Shown here: positions 27,921 to 38,299 of the stretch, in pieces
How the letters are laid out: the number at the start of each line of letters is the position of its first letter
Position numbering within the stretch: position 1 is the stretch's first letter
The notes under the pieces: generated by a model
Seen by the model: only the letters and a program-made list of their open reading frames with translations
What the model was told of the DNA's origin: nothing
Databases searched by the model: none
Assembly: GCA_032717465.1 (NCBI GenBank)
Contig: CM064666.1
Span: 5,496,028 to 5,560,027, forward strand
From: Coenobita brevimanus
Lineage: Eukaryota > Arthropoda > Malacostraca > Decapoda > Coenobitidae
Length of the DNA: 64,000 bases
Reading direction: 5' to 3'
Made by a program: the position numbers and the translations under genes

Positions 27921-28190
27921 TTATATTATACTAATGCTATTAGATCCTGGTGTCCATTTTTTTGCAGAGTGTCCTACATAAAGTTTATTAAAGTTTTTGC
28001 ATGCGATTTTATCTGCTACACCTGAATTGCTTCGTTGGTTACCCTTGATGGGGACTTTCTTGATTTTGTATTCATACTTGAAAGCTACAGAAACATTAAG
28101 CCTTTCCAATATGTCAGCAATATCAATAAAACTCACTTGTTGGTTTGGCGCTCTGCTCAATTTGTTTTGCTTCCATAGCAGCGATTCCAT
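27921..28190 (-). pseudogene. Penelope-like linker and GIY-YIG-like endonuclease start
   Basis: The N-terminal half (VSFIDIADILERLNVSVAFK) fits the Penelope linker that precedes the nuclease. 'SGVADKIACKNFNKLYVGH' fits 'GVY.I.C..C.K.YVG', the opening of a GIY-YIG nuclease, with the first Tyr and second Cys lost. The rest of the nuclease is missing. Confidence 0.65.
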
Positions 28191-29150
28191 GCAGTATTAT
28201 CACACTGTGTTACTATGCTGAGTGGATATTTAAGTTTCTTCCCATTGCTCTGAATCATTTGTAGTTCTTCATCTTGAAAGTCGGGGTCTGAAATCCTATA
28301 CGCTCTCAAGTACAGAGACATGAAGACAGATGTTTTTACATCAATGCGGTGATTCGAAAGAGAATGAACATCGGCCATTAAATGTGTACATTTTCTGTAT
28401 ACCTTAGTCTCCAGAAGACCCTAATCCCTGATGACCTCTGCATCCAAGACGGGCAATTTATTATCCATTTTCACTCTATGAATAAAGATCGTGGATGAGG
28501 CCCGCAAATTTAGTAGAAATTCATCAGTGGGAAGGTCGTTATGCTGGAAGTACAAAATGCCATCAGTGTATCGGCGCCGAACTGTTTTTCTCCTTTACAG
28601 AGGTCAACAGATTACCCTCAGAGTAATCCACATAAATTTTTGTAAGGACAGGGGAGACGGAATTACCTCATATCCATACCAATTTTTGGTGTAATGTTTA
28701 CCCCAAAAAACAGAAGCTGCATTTTCTTCACACAACCTTGTTAGTTTAATGTTTTTTTTTTTCCACAAGGAATACCATCAGCACCGTTACCCAAAAACAT
28801 TTGAGAGGAAAGCTAACACGCCGTTAACAGGAACACTGGTCAAAAATGATTCAACATCACATGTAACTAGTTTGTAGGATACATAACACTGAAGAATTTT
28901 AACTTCTTAACCAGATTCTTAGTATTTTGTAGAAAGGGGTGAGAAATATTGCCTGCAAAAGGGGAAAACAGTGTCACAAGTCACTTGGAAAGCTTATATG
29001 TCCCAGAACCTACAGAACTTGTGATTGGCCTGAGGGGATTGCCTGGCATGTGGGTTTCACTTGAGTCATACATACAAGGTGTCGATGGGCTTTACATTGA
29101 AAACTGTTTGATCAGATCCTTTCTACCTTTCAACAAATTCTTTTACTTCT
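27930..29150 (-). mobile_element. Penelope-like retroelement remnant (RT then GIY-YIG endonuclease)
   Basis: On the minus strand, pieces in several frames follow Penelope order. 'GNPLRPITSSVGSGTYKLSK' is at about 29050-28990, 'YKLVTCDVESFLTSVPVN' at about 28890-28830, a decayed catalytic box RYTDGILYF near 28570, 'MDNKLPVLDAEVI' near 28470, and 'SVFMSLYLRAYRIS' near 28310. Last comes 'GVADKIACKNFNKLYVGHSAK' (first part GVADKIACKNF) near 28000-27950, resembling the GIY-YIG nuclease start. Stops and frameshifts separate them. Penelope-like elements encode a telomerase-related RT joined to such a nuclease. Confidence 0.75.
28157..28378 (-). pseudogene. Penelope-like RT, C-terminal part of RT domain
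   Basis: Contains HRIDVKTSVFMSLYLRAYRI and 'DPDFQDEELQMIQSNGKKLKYP'-type sequence (quoted in part). This matches the conserved stretch after the Penelope RT palm, where 'K..V...L..RA..I' precedes a 'F..EL..I...F..NGYP' helix. The frame then drifts, and the endonuclease piece continues at 27921-28190 in another frame. Confidence 0.7.
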
Positions 29151-29531
29151 CCATAGAATTATCACCCTGATGTTCACGGGGGCCATTTTTTACTTCACTG
29201 TACGAGGGATGACCCCCAAATTCCCCGAATAGATTGACAGCACAGGAAAATGAAATAGTTTCTTTGCGTGCCAGAAGACATCACTTGTGTGCAGTCTGAT
29301 GAATCATTCTGCCACTTGGCATTGCACTGAGACAGTGAAGTCCTGATTTCTGGCATTTTTTCTTGGCCCGTGCATGTGACTTCGTGACTTCTGTGATTTT
29401 CGTCCTCAAAGCACTACGATGGATTTGAATGAGAATAAGTGTGTATTATTATTTTTTTCCTTTGGAAAACAGTGTCTGATGCAGTGACAGTGCTTGAGCA
29501 AGCTTTCAAGAGGCAGGCTATGAAACACACA

Positions 29532-29584
<53 letters not shown>

Positions 29585-29604
29585 CTATGAACGGTATGGG
29601 TATT
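29151..29604. other. Unassigned sequence with a (CA)n tract at 29528-29582
   Basis: No clear domain. The CA microsatellite lies just left of the piggyBac-type MITE. Confidence 0.5.
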
Positions 29605-29608
29605 TTAA

Positions 29609-30344
29609 CCTGCCGCATCCTGGCAGAGCTGTCACCACAATTTTTTTTTTTTTTTCTTTTTGGCTGAAACCTCCGCTTTTTGTGAGAAACAATGGCAAAT
29701 CACAGAAAAAATGCTCACCTGAGCTTAGAAATGGGCTATACAGGTGACCTTTTAAACACCTGGTACCATGTTCTCTGAAGCCGTGCTGTGGGTGTCGCGT
29801 TTTTTATGATAGTGGCAACTATTGTAAACCACTCAGAAGAGGAAGATATTTGTTTATTTGGTACGAATTTATATGTACAAGAATATATTCGTTTTCACAC
29901 AATAATGAAGGTGATATAAGCATTGTTTCACTCACTGAACACATCAACATACCGCACTTTCCATGGCAACATTACTTCCTCATCATTTCGCTCGTTTCTT
30001 CCTCTGGATGCCACGTAATCTTTGTCCTCCACATCGTCATCGATTGGGGAATCACTCTCACCTTGAATTTCATATTGTGGCTCCACGTGTCTATACTGGC
30101 CAGGTCAATGCTTACAGATGATGCCAAAACAATGGCATGGGGAGGGTCATGCTGGTTAAGGCAATGTCACCACCTGGCGACGGGTAGAAGAAGGTCTCCC
30201 GCGTATGCTATCCAAAATTAACGTGCAAAACTTGAAAAATGTGCAAATGACAGACCTTGCAATTGCAAAAAATATAGGTATGTTGACGGGACTCAGACTA
30301 AGAAAATATTGTAGCGTACCCATACGTTAACGGGACGCGGTGGG
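29609..30344. mobile_element. piggyBac-type non-autonomous element (MITE), copy 1
   Basis: Flanked by TTAA at 29605-29608 and 30345-30348. Including TTAA, the two ends read inward TTAACCTGCCGCATCC and TTAACCCACCGCGTCC, an imperfect terminal inverted repeat matching at 13 of 16 positions. About 736 bp, related throughout to 55666-56434. On the minus strand a piece reads PQYEIQGESDSPIDDDVEDK, an acidic segment like the N-terminus of piggyBac transposases. This suggests an internal-deletion derivative of an autonomous element. Confidence 0.8.
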
Positions 30345-30369
30345 TTAAGAAGGCAACATGACAAGGACT

Positions 30370-31060
30370 CCACTTCCTGTCCATCCTTCAACCTCTTGAA
30401 CAGATGAAATCTTTGAGAAAATTCGACAGGCAGTCCTGGAAAATCATCACATTATCAACGAACTAGTGGCAATCTCAGGCGTTTCTTGGAGTTCAATCCA
30501 ATGAGTTTTAACACAAGATCTAGGTATGCACCAAGTCTCGGCAAAATTAATCCCCCTTCTTCTTACGGAAGATCAAAAAGCAGATCGTGTGAACCTGTGC
30601 TGGGACTTAAAGGAACAGTTGAGAAATGACCCAGAATTTCTTCCATATACAATTGCAGGTGACAAGACCTGAGTTAATGGGTATGACCCCGAAATCAGGC
30701 AGCAATCCAATCACCGGAAGACATCAACAGCACCTCTGGTCAATTCCAGCATGAAGACAATGCTGATTTTTATTTATTTTTTTTTTTTTGAGAGTTTCCA
30801 TAAAAAATTTATTCCCTGTGAACTGACTGTGAATCTGCAGTTTTACATTACAATGCTGTGGCATCTACAGCAAAGTATCAGGTGCAAACGTTCAGAGAAG
30901 TGACGCACCAAATGGTTCTTCCATCACGACAATTCCCCATCACACACCATGTAGTAAGTTCAGCAACTTTTGGCCCGAAAACCAAGTCATTGTTGCTTTG
31001 TATCCCCGTACTCACCAGCCTTGTGTCTACTTGGCCAAGCACCAGGGGTGCCACAGCGCG
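30370..31060 (+). pseudogene. Mariner-family transposase remnant
   Basis: Plus-strand fragments in several frames follow mariner transposase. Near 30510-30650 are 'SAKLIPPLLTEDQKADRVNL' and 'DPEFLPYTIAGDKT', matching the 'GDETW' block with E-to-K and a stop replacing W. 'GYDPEIRQQSNHRKT' is near 30690. After a T-rich stretch at about 30765-30790 come 'FIPCELTVNLQFYITMLWHL' and 'WFFHHDNSPSHTM' (second catalytic D, near 30930). The N-terminal DNA-binding part and termini were not found. It starts just right of the MITE. Confidence 0.75.
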
Positions 31061-31235
31061 TTTTACTGGTAGACAGAATTGCTCGACGAGCGAAAGAATG
31101 AGGTGGATCGGTCGGCACACTCTCCTGTTTGTAAACCAAGAATATGGCAACCACTTCAACTCCATACAAGCTCTCCAATTGCGGACTTTTTTCTCGCCTA
31201 TGAGGAGGTTGAACTTCACCAAGTTCATTGGGTTA

Positions 31236-31889
31236 TCAGGACTCCATATTATAAATACAATTCATTATAGAAAACATGATAGATAGATAGACAGAGCACC
31301 AGGCAAGCCTTGGAACGGGAGATGAGCTTGCAACTTTAAGGGAAGAAATGTTGACAATACACCGGAAGCAGCAAGTCAGGGGATGAGATAGGTAGTGTGT
31401 CAGCGATATAGGCACACGAACAACGCTCATGTGCCTATATCGCTGACACACTACCACATACTCACACACAGGCTTCTAGAACATTTCAACAAAAGTGTAA
31501 CACACGTGACACGACCCCTGCTACATCAGAATTTAGGAAGCAGAGCTCAGAAGGAGACAGGCCATAGAACCGACAGGTAGTAGGGAGACGTAGCCTAGCA
31601 ACATGGGTGCGAGGGTGGAAGAGAGAGAGAGAGAGAGAGAACGAGACTGGGAGGTAGCTCGCGGGACTCTATACTTCACTTGTGTGTGAGAGACTTTGTT
31701 AATATTTCCAAGACAAATAAAAATAGTCCCATATTCATCTTTACCTCTCCTGTCATTGCATGACAATGGGAATTAAGATTATCTACTTATAAAAATACTC
31801 ACATATAACAACCGCTCATCCACAAGTCTAACATATGTATAACTGATCTACAAAACTTCTCTACAAGCACTTACAAAGTTATTGTGAGA
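31236..31889. repeat. LARD-like element, left LTR
   Basis: 654 bp, nearly identical to 34683-35331 apart from the hairpin segment at about 31431-31455. It contains a GA-rich tract and AATAAA within 'caagacaaataaaaatag', a possible polyadenylation signal. Confidence 0.85.
31391..31455. repeat. Perfect 25-bp inverted repeat with 15-nt loop, only in the left LTR
   Basis: Arms 31391-31415 and 31431-31455 are exact reverse complements (core 'tgtcagcgatataggcac' and 'gtgcctatatcgctgaca'). The right LTR keeps the left arm but has unrelated CA/TA-rich bases where the right arm would be. Confidence 0.95.
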
Positions 31890-31891
31890 TA

Positions 31892-31909
31892 TGGCGGCAG
31901 CAAGCGTAC
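31892..31909 (+). other. Candidate primer-binding site of the LARD-like element
   Basis: TGGCGGCAGCAAGCGTAC starts 2 nt after the left LTR. The tRNA is not identified. Confidence 0.45.
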
Positions 31910-31959
31910 GAACGAATCTACAGTGAATTTCTACAAAAGCAGGTGAGACTCTACAAGAT

Positions 31960-32185
31960 TAGCTTCAGTTCTACAGTGAATTCCTACAAAATACAAGCTA
32001 CGAGCCTATGAGTCTACAAGCCTACAAACCAACAAGTCTACAAGCCTACAAGTCTACAAGCCTACGAGCCTACAAACCTACGAGTCTGCAAGTCTACAAG
32101 CCTACAAGTCTGCGATTCTACAAGCCTACGAGCCAACGAGTCTACAAGTCTACGACCCTACGAGTCTACGAGTGTACAGTTGATT
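31960..32185. repeat. Nine-base-periodic CTACAAGTC/CTACGAGCC array
   Basis: Imperfect units 'ctacaagtc', 'ctacaagcc' and 'ctacgagcc' repeat many times. The 9-bp period gives a repetitive Tyr/Lys/Ser/Thr frame by arithmetic. I do not call it a protein. Confidence 0.85.
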
Positions 32186-33839
32186 CTGCATTATCAAGAT
32201 TGGAAAAAAATACCTCTTACAACCAACAACTCACAACCAGCTCCTGACAGTATTCTCTCCAACCCCCCCTCCATCTCCCCGATCATCACGCTGATTTAGA
32301 GGTGAAGAGGTCACAGGACGCCTTGCCAGTAGTTTAACAAAGTACTGATACAAACAATCTTGCAATTTCCACGATGAACCAACGAACTACAACCATCTAC
32401 AATCAACTACACGTAACAACTCTACGAGTAGTCTGTATAATCTTCTACATGCACCTACAAGTAGCGGCAGTCTTCATCCCACAACGAGTAAATCACAAGA
32501 GAAAAGGACAGAGAATACATCGAGAAAGAAAACCAAAACAAGCAAACGAAGAGTGAGAGACGACCCACAACTCACAACTACCTGACCTCACCCTCCTCTC
32601 TCTCCTACTCCACCCAACCTCCACCGCTGACGCAGGAGTTCAAGGTCAAGACGACGAAGCAAATACCAAGTCCATATTCACAACTCATCTTACTCATCTT
32701 CACTGAAGTTACTCAACGCTACTCATTTACTCACCACAGCTACCAGTGTGGGAAGTCGACGTCACCATACGTATCAACGTGTGTCTGACACCCCACAACA
32801 CGTCAATCAACCCGTGAAGAACAACGCTATCACCACGTGCAACACCACTCACACCATTCCCACCACGGTAAAAACTAGTGAGTTACATATACTTCATTTA
32901 TACAATACACAGTGATAGACAAAAAACTTCTGCACAAACATATAAATCGAGCTGTATAATTACAACTTAAATACATATACCTACTTCAGTTATCTTCATA
33001 ATTCAATCATTAAATACTTGCACCAACAATAAATATTCTACACTGTATATATTCATTCATTTATTATAGCATTTCTCTACTACCAACGAGTGTTACCATT
33101 TATACCTACATAAAATACGTGTTTCATACATACAGCTACACATTATTACATCCACAAAGTAATAAAAAAAATATACTATCACAGTTTCTCAGTGAGCGAT
33201 CAAAAGAACTGTATTAAACATTTATTAATTAAAGCAACATAGTGGAAACAGATAAATTAAGTTACAAGGATAACCAGAAAAAAAATAAAATAAAGGCCGA
33301 CACAAATGACGTTAGCAAGAATGAACATCTGCCACACAGTCGTGAAGACAAAGATTTCCACACAATGCTGACACATATATTGCCCACGATAAGTACAAGT
33401 GAACAACAAGTCAGTGTATATAGTTTAATACTCTATATAGTGTATATAGTTAATACTGTATATATATATTTTTTTATATAAAATAACAAAATATGGGGCT
33501 ATATAATATCATTTTCAGTAATATCTGTGCAATATAAACTAAACATTAAAAAAGGGTCCCCAGAAAATTAGCCAGCAATTATGCAACCTCGAACAACACC
33601 GAAAAAGCGTAGCCAAAACAAACTATTGAAAATCAATATATACAAAAAATGAAAGAAATAGAGAATGATCACATAACAAACAATTGAAAGTAGGTGTAAG
33701 TGTTACTACAAATGCCAAAATACCACATAAACTACAAACAAAAAAGCAAATTGTTGTCTCCACAAGCTAGTGGCATGGCACATCATCACTATCACCGACC
33801 GCAGCATGACCGGATTCAATGTCAGGACTGCAATTATTA

Positions 33840-34125
33840 CAATTATGTAACTACAAACGATATGTAACTAAAAATAATATGTAACAATTATGTAACAGTT
33901 GCAATAACAAGATGTAACTTTTATGTAACTTTAACTACAATTATAAGGCCAACACAGTTATGTAACAGTTGCATTAACAATATGTAACTACAATTATAAG
34001 GCCAACACAAACATGTAACAGTTGCATTAACAAAATGTAACTACAATTATAAGACCAACACAGTTATGTAACAGGTGCATTAACAAAATGTAACTACAAT
34101 TATAAGGCCAACACAATTATGCATT
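33840..34125. repeat. Tandem array of ~53-bp ATGTAAC units
   Basis: About four copies of a unit running 'tatgtaacagttgcattaac' then 'aaaatgtaactacaattata' then 'aggccaacaca'. It lies inside the LARD-like element. Confidence 0.85.
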
Positions 34126-34360
34126 ACCACAATATTATGTAACAATTCATACAATGTTACAATTATGTATTACTACAATGTTTCTACAGTATTATGTAAC
34201 AATTCATACAATGTTACGATTATGTATTACTACAATTTACTACAATGTAACAATTATGTAACAATTCATACAATGTTACAATTATGTATTACCACAATGT
34301 TACTACAATATTATGTAAATTCATACAATGTTACTACAATTCTGTATTACCAGAATCATC
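34126..34360. repeat. Second tandem array of 'attcatacaatgttac' units
   Basis: Three to four copies of a ~55-60 bp unit containing 'tatgtaacaattcatacaat' and 'gttacaattatgtattacta', related to the preceding array by shared 'tatgtaac' words. Confidence 0.75.
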
Positions 34361-34682
34361 ACACAAGTTAGGTGAAATATTAGACATTACTAAAGGGATA
34401 ACTCAATATGTAATGTAATAACCTAGCAGTATTACCATTGCACAATTATATGCATATGTCTATTATACATACACATCTTACAAAATGTCATACAACAACC
34501 ATTGCATTAATTTTGTTCAATTATGTATACAACTTGTTTAAAATGTAATATTACTGGATCAGTACAATATTATCATGAATATTATGTCTATACAATATTA
34601 TAATCAATATTATGTACTAATAGATTAGCATATGTCAATGATAATTACTGTCAGAGGACCTCCAGCGCGTGACCGAGCAATG

Positions 34683-35331
34683 TCAGGACTCCATATTATA
34701 AATACAATTCATTATAGAAAACATGATAGATAGATAGATAGACAGAGCACCAGGCAAGCCTGGGAACGGGAGATGAGCTTGCAACTTTAAGGGAAGAAAT
34801 GTTGACAATACACCGGAAGCAGCAAGTCAGGGGATGAGATAGGTAGTATGTCAGCGATATAGGCACTTGAACAATGCTCATGACCATACACATACATACA
34901 CACATACTCACACACAGGCTTCTAGAACATTTCAACAACAGTGTAACACACGTGACACGACCCCCGCTACACCAAAATTTAGAAAGGAGAGCTCAGAAGG
35001 AGACAGGCCATAGAACCGACAGGTAGTAGGGAGAAGTAGCCTAGCAACATGGGCGAGAGGGTGGAAGAGAGAAAGAGAGAGAGCGAGGCAGGGAGGTAGC
35101 TCGCGGGACTCTATACTTCACTTGTGTGTGAGAGACTTTGTTAATATTTCCAAGACAAATAAAAATAGTCCCATACTCATCTTTACCTCTCCTGTCATTG
35201 CATGACAATGGGAATTAAGATTATCTACTTACAAAACTACTCACGTATAACAACCGCTCGTCCACAAGTCTAATATATGTATAACTGATCTACAAAACAT
35301 CACTACAAGAATCTACAAAGTTATTGTGAGA
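34683..35331. repeat. LARD-like element, right LTR
   Basis: 649 bp, matching 31236-31889 from TCAGGACTCC to TTGTGAGA. Confidence 0.85.
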
Positions 35332-35337
35332 GGGTTA

Positions 35338-36320
35338 AGTAATGAAACATTAAAGATTCTTTGATTATAGTGACTAGTTTATAGGTTTGTAAACCTGTTG
35401 TGAACATGTTATTGATGAAGCGCCTATCCCTAAGCTGGGATGAAGTATAAAGCCTCCCATAATCATCAACATCACATTTATAAATATGATTCTTATTGTG
35501 TTAAATTGGAGTTTTATTCACACTTGAGCAGAAAAACTTTATCAAATAAACTTCTTCAATCAGTGCTGAGCAGCATCCTCTGCCATCTTGAATGTTTTGG
35601 TTGGTCACCTGATCTGTGTCTACTTGGCTGAGCTTTTTCTCACTTGATCTGCAGTGCGCAGTATTGCCCAAGCAGACACAAGGCAGATCTTGGCCCTGTG
35701 ATTTGTTCTTGTTCCCCAAGATTAAGTCAGGAGTGAATGGCAGAAGACTTGACAGATCAGACGATATCCAGAAAAAAAAAAAAAAAAAAAAAAAGGAGTC
35801 TCTCAACCAGGTGATGGGAAAAGCGCTGGGATAAGTATATAGCGTTTTCAAGGAGCTACTTTAAATGGAATTAAAATGGATTTGCTGTAAGTTTCGTAAT
35901 GATTTTTTTTGTTAACGATTCCTGGAATTTGAGGGTCCTCCCTTCTATGTATTGGTATCTTGTAGTTCACACACTTTTTCCTTGTAATCACATTTGTTCA
36001 TAATTACTAAGGTGTTACTTTTATTTGTGGCAGATGGGGGCGCTCACCATCCACTCACTCGATGTAGTGCTGCTGTCGGCTGTCTGCCCTTTCCTCTCCT
36101 CCATCCTTCTTTCCTTCAATCCTCTTCTGTCTTTCTTTCCTTCATTCTGTCCTTGTCCTTCTGCCTACGGATGACTTTACACTCCTTCTTCTGCCTTTCT
36201 TTCCTTCATTCTTTCCTCTTCCTTATGCCTGTGGGTGACTCTACACTGAGTGACAAGCCAAATGGTTTCCTGTACGCCAGGAAACCATTTACTATGCTGG
36301 GTGGTTACCATATAACCAAA
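35338..36320. other. Unassigned sequence with poly(A) run near 35770-35795
   Basis: No domain seen. A run of A at about 35770-35795 could be a retroposon tail. A TTCCTT-rich stretch lies at 36090-36230. The short open frames are not convincing. Confidence 0.4.
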
Positions 36321-36323
36321 TTT

Positions 36324-36541
36324 TGGCGGCTGGTGGTTTAGTGGGTAATTATTGTGCTCCAGTCGAATTGAGCCGGTGAAGGTTTATATCCAAGGGTTGG
36401 TTGGGGTTGATTGCTCATGTAATGCCACTAAGGGTAAGTGAGGCTGGTCACTCTCATCTTAAATGTCGGGACCAACTGCCTAGCCCCGGGCTCCTACGCT
36501 CCTCATGGGGCAATGTAGGATTGGATAATGGATGGATGGAT
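36324..36541 (+). mobile_element. tRNA-derived SINE with GGAT-repeat tail
   Basis: The box A consensus is matched exactly by TGGTTTAGTGG (36334-36344). Box B is present as GGTTTATATCC (36381-36391), two transitions from GGTTCGAATCC plus one further change. The spacing is tRNA-like. A non-tRNA body follows, ending in GGATGGATGGATG at about 36530-36541. This is a pol III retroposon, not a working tRNA gene. Confidence 0.7.
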
Positions 36542-36882
36542 GTTACTTTTATGAGCTGTAGCTTTATGCAGAGAGTAATTCTCTTTAACTGTTGTAAGGT
36601 TTTCAGAAATCTCCTAGGAATGGAGTTGCTAGTGTCTTGAAAACTGCTCCATATTATACACCACATATCATTTCACTGTCTTCACTCGACTGAGTTTCCA
36701 TTTGAAATATGGACCTATCGACTTGCACTGAGTTTATCTTCCTTTCATTCGAAAATGTTACACCATAACGCAAGGCACACAGAGTATCATGATCCAGTTC
36801 TTTACATGGCAAACTAATGATGCAGTCAAGGTTCATATGCTGCTTCCAGTAAACATTGTATATCAATCTTCGTTGTTTATAT

Positions 36883-37703
36883 TGTTACGTCCTCACCCCA
36901 CACTCCCACAGGCTCCAACAACAATAGTTCAGTACAGGAAGGACGTTGCCCAGTGAGTTGTTCTTCCTATGGTCAGCCTTTCTGTGTACAGCGGACAAGA
37001 TCAGCTGAGGCGAAAATAAACACTGGCTCCTTAAAGTTCACTGTCTTTATTTTCCAAATAATTCTACTTAAAGCTTTCCATCACTGTTCTCACAAGCACT
37101 GGAGCTATACACACTTTACTAACTTTTATTACACTTAATGCTTATCAACACTTCACAGTTATTACACTTAATGCTTGACGCTTCACTGCTTTCTCAAGTA
37201 CCAATGATATACAAACTTCAACAACCCGTCACTGTTTGCCACTGTTTTCACAAGTACCAGAAATATACAATCTTCACTGACAGTGACACTGCACTACACT
37301 CAAACTGAACCAAAACTGACTGCACTTCACTCAAACTGACTTGACACCCGACTAAACCTACCCTAGCCTCTCCCCATCTTTACAGGCTTGCATTTTACTA
37401 GAAACGTCTACATTCTACGAGAACAACAGTTGCCAATTCAGAGACAACCAAAACATGCCAAAGCTTTCCTACATTACATAACACTGTAAATTATTTAGCA
37501 TACTGACAAATTAAATTGCATAATTTAACAATCACATAAACATTACAAAGAAAAAGAGCAAAAAAATTACTGGACAACTTACGAAACAACTACGGTCACA
37601 AACAGCAGGCAAACTGGAAACTCTGACTCGTACCGGAACTTATGGTACAAGAAACGTCGAGAAAGATCTCAGCTACCTAACTGGCAAATCTCGCTTCTTA
37701 ACA
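36883..37703 (-). repeat. Gypsy A 3' LTR
   Basis: 821 bp, TGTTACG...CTTAACA as read on the plus strand, matching 56852-57681. Adjacent 37704-37716, read on the minus strand, is a purine tract (AGGGAGGGGGTAG) at the expected polypurine-tract position. Confidence 0.92.
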
Positions 37704-38035
37704 CTACCCCCTCCCTAGTTCTTTGTCGTCCCGACAAAACTATACAATATATGCTGACATAAACCTTAATCCTAATGAAACATCTAACTATTCACAAAAT
37801 AATTCTTCAACTTATCAGGTCTTCTTCTGTGCCACTTCCGACGACGTCCTTGCTCCTCCAAACAGTCCACCCCTCCTGGAAGGTCTTCGTCCTCTTCTTG
37901 ATTCGCGTCTTCTCTTGAGGAACTGTCACAATCCTTCTGCACTTCATCTCCTTGGTCCTCCTCAATATCCTCAGCTGCGGGTGCTCACAATTCCTCAGAG
38001 ATGTCCAAGCTGTACTGTCTTGGCCTATGGCACTG

Positions 38036-38233
38036 TCACAGATGGTTCACTTGTACCACCTTTGGGCGAGATTTCCTGCCTCCCCGCATCCGATACGTTA
38101 TGTCTGATAGGCAGTCCAACACAGTGTAAGGCCCGTCACATGGGCCATGCAGCTTCGGAGACTGTCCCTTCTTTTGGATTGTATAACCAAACTTGGTCAC
38201 CATCCTTGAGGCATCATACTTGCACTTCATCAC
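38036..38233 (-). CDS. Gypsy A integrase C-terminal domain
   Basis: 65 codons with 'SPKLHGPCDGPYTVLDCLSD' and 'ITYRMRGGRKSRPKVVQVNHL'-type sequence (ends VVQVNHL). This is the beta-barrel that follows the core in Ty3/gypsy integrases ('GPY.V...L.D..Y.I......VVHVD.L'). It continues the core at 38300-38767 in another frame and is followed by the element's 3' end. Confidence 0.75.
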   Translation of the reverse strand: MMKCKYDASRMVTKFGYTIQKKGQSPKLHGPCDGPYTVLDCLSDITYRMRGGRKSRPKVVQVNHL

Positions 38234-38299
38234 TTCTCCTGAAAACTTGAGGGCTCCTCATGCTTGATGATGTACCTCAGCCAGTCTTTCCTGAAGGTG

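Larger units (their letters stand above)
31236..35331. mobile_element. LARD-like LTR element without coding capacity
   Basis: Two direct repeats (31236-31889 and 34683-35331) flank 2.79 kb with no gag or pol similarity. The hexamer GGGTTA precedes the left repeat (31230-31235) and follows the right one (35332-35337), consistent with a target-site duplication. A TGG-initial primer-binding-site candidate begins 2 nt inside the left repeat. The LTR termini are TCAGG...GTGAGA, not the usual TG...CA. The interior is made of tandem arrays. It must have been mobilised in trans. Strand is unassigned, although the primer-site candidate suggests plus. Confidence 0.75.

Noticed and set aside
31080..31229. 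Coding extension of the mariner remnant to 31229
   Set aside because: After about 31060 I could not match the sequence to mariner transposase in any frame.
33840..34360. CRISPR-like array
   Set aside because: Repeats are contiguous ~53-57 bp tandem units without unique spacers, and the genome is eukaryotic.
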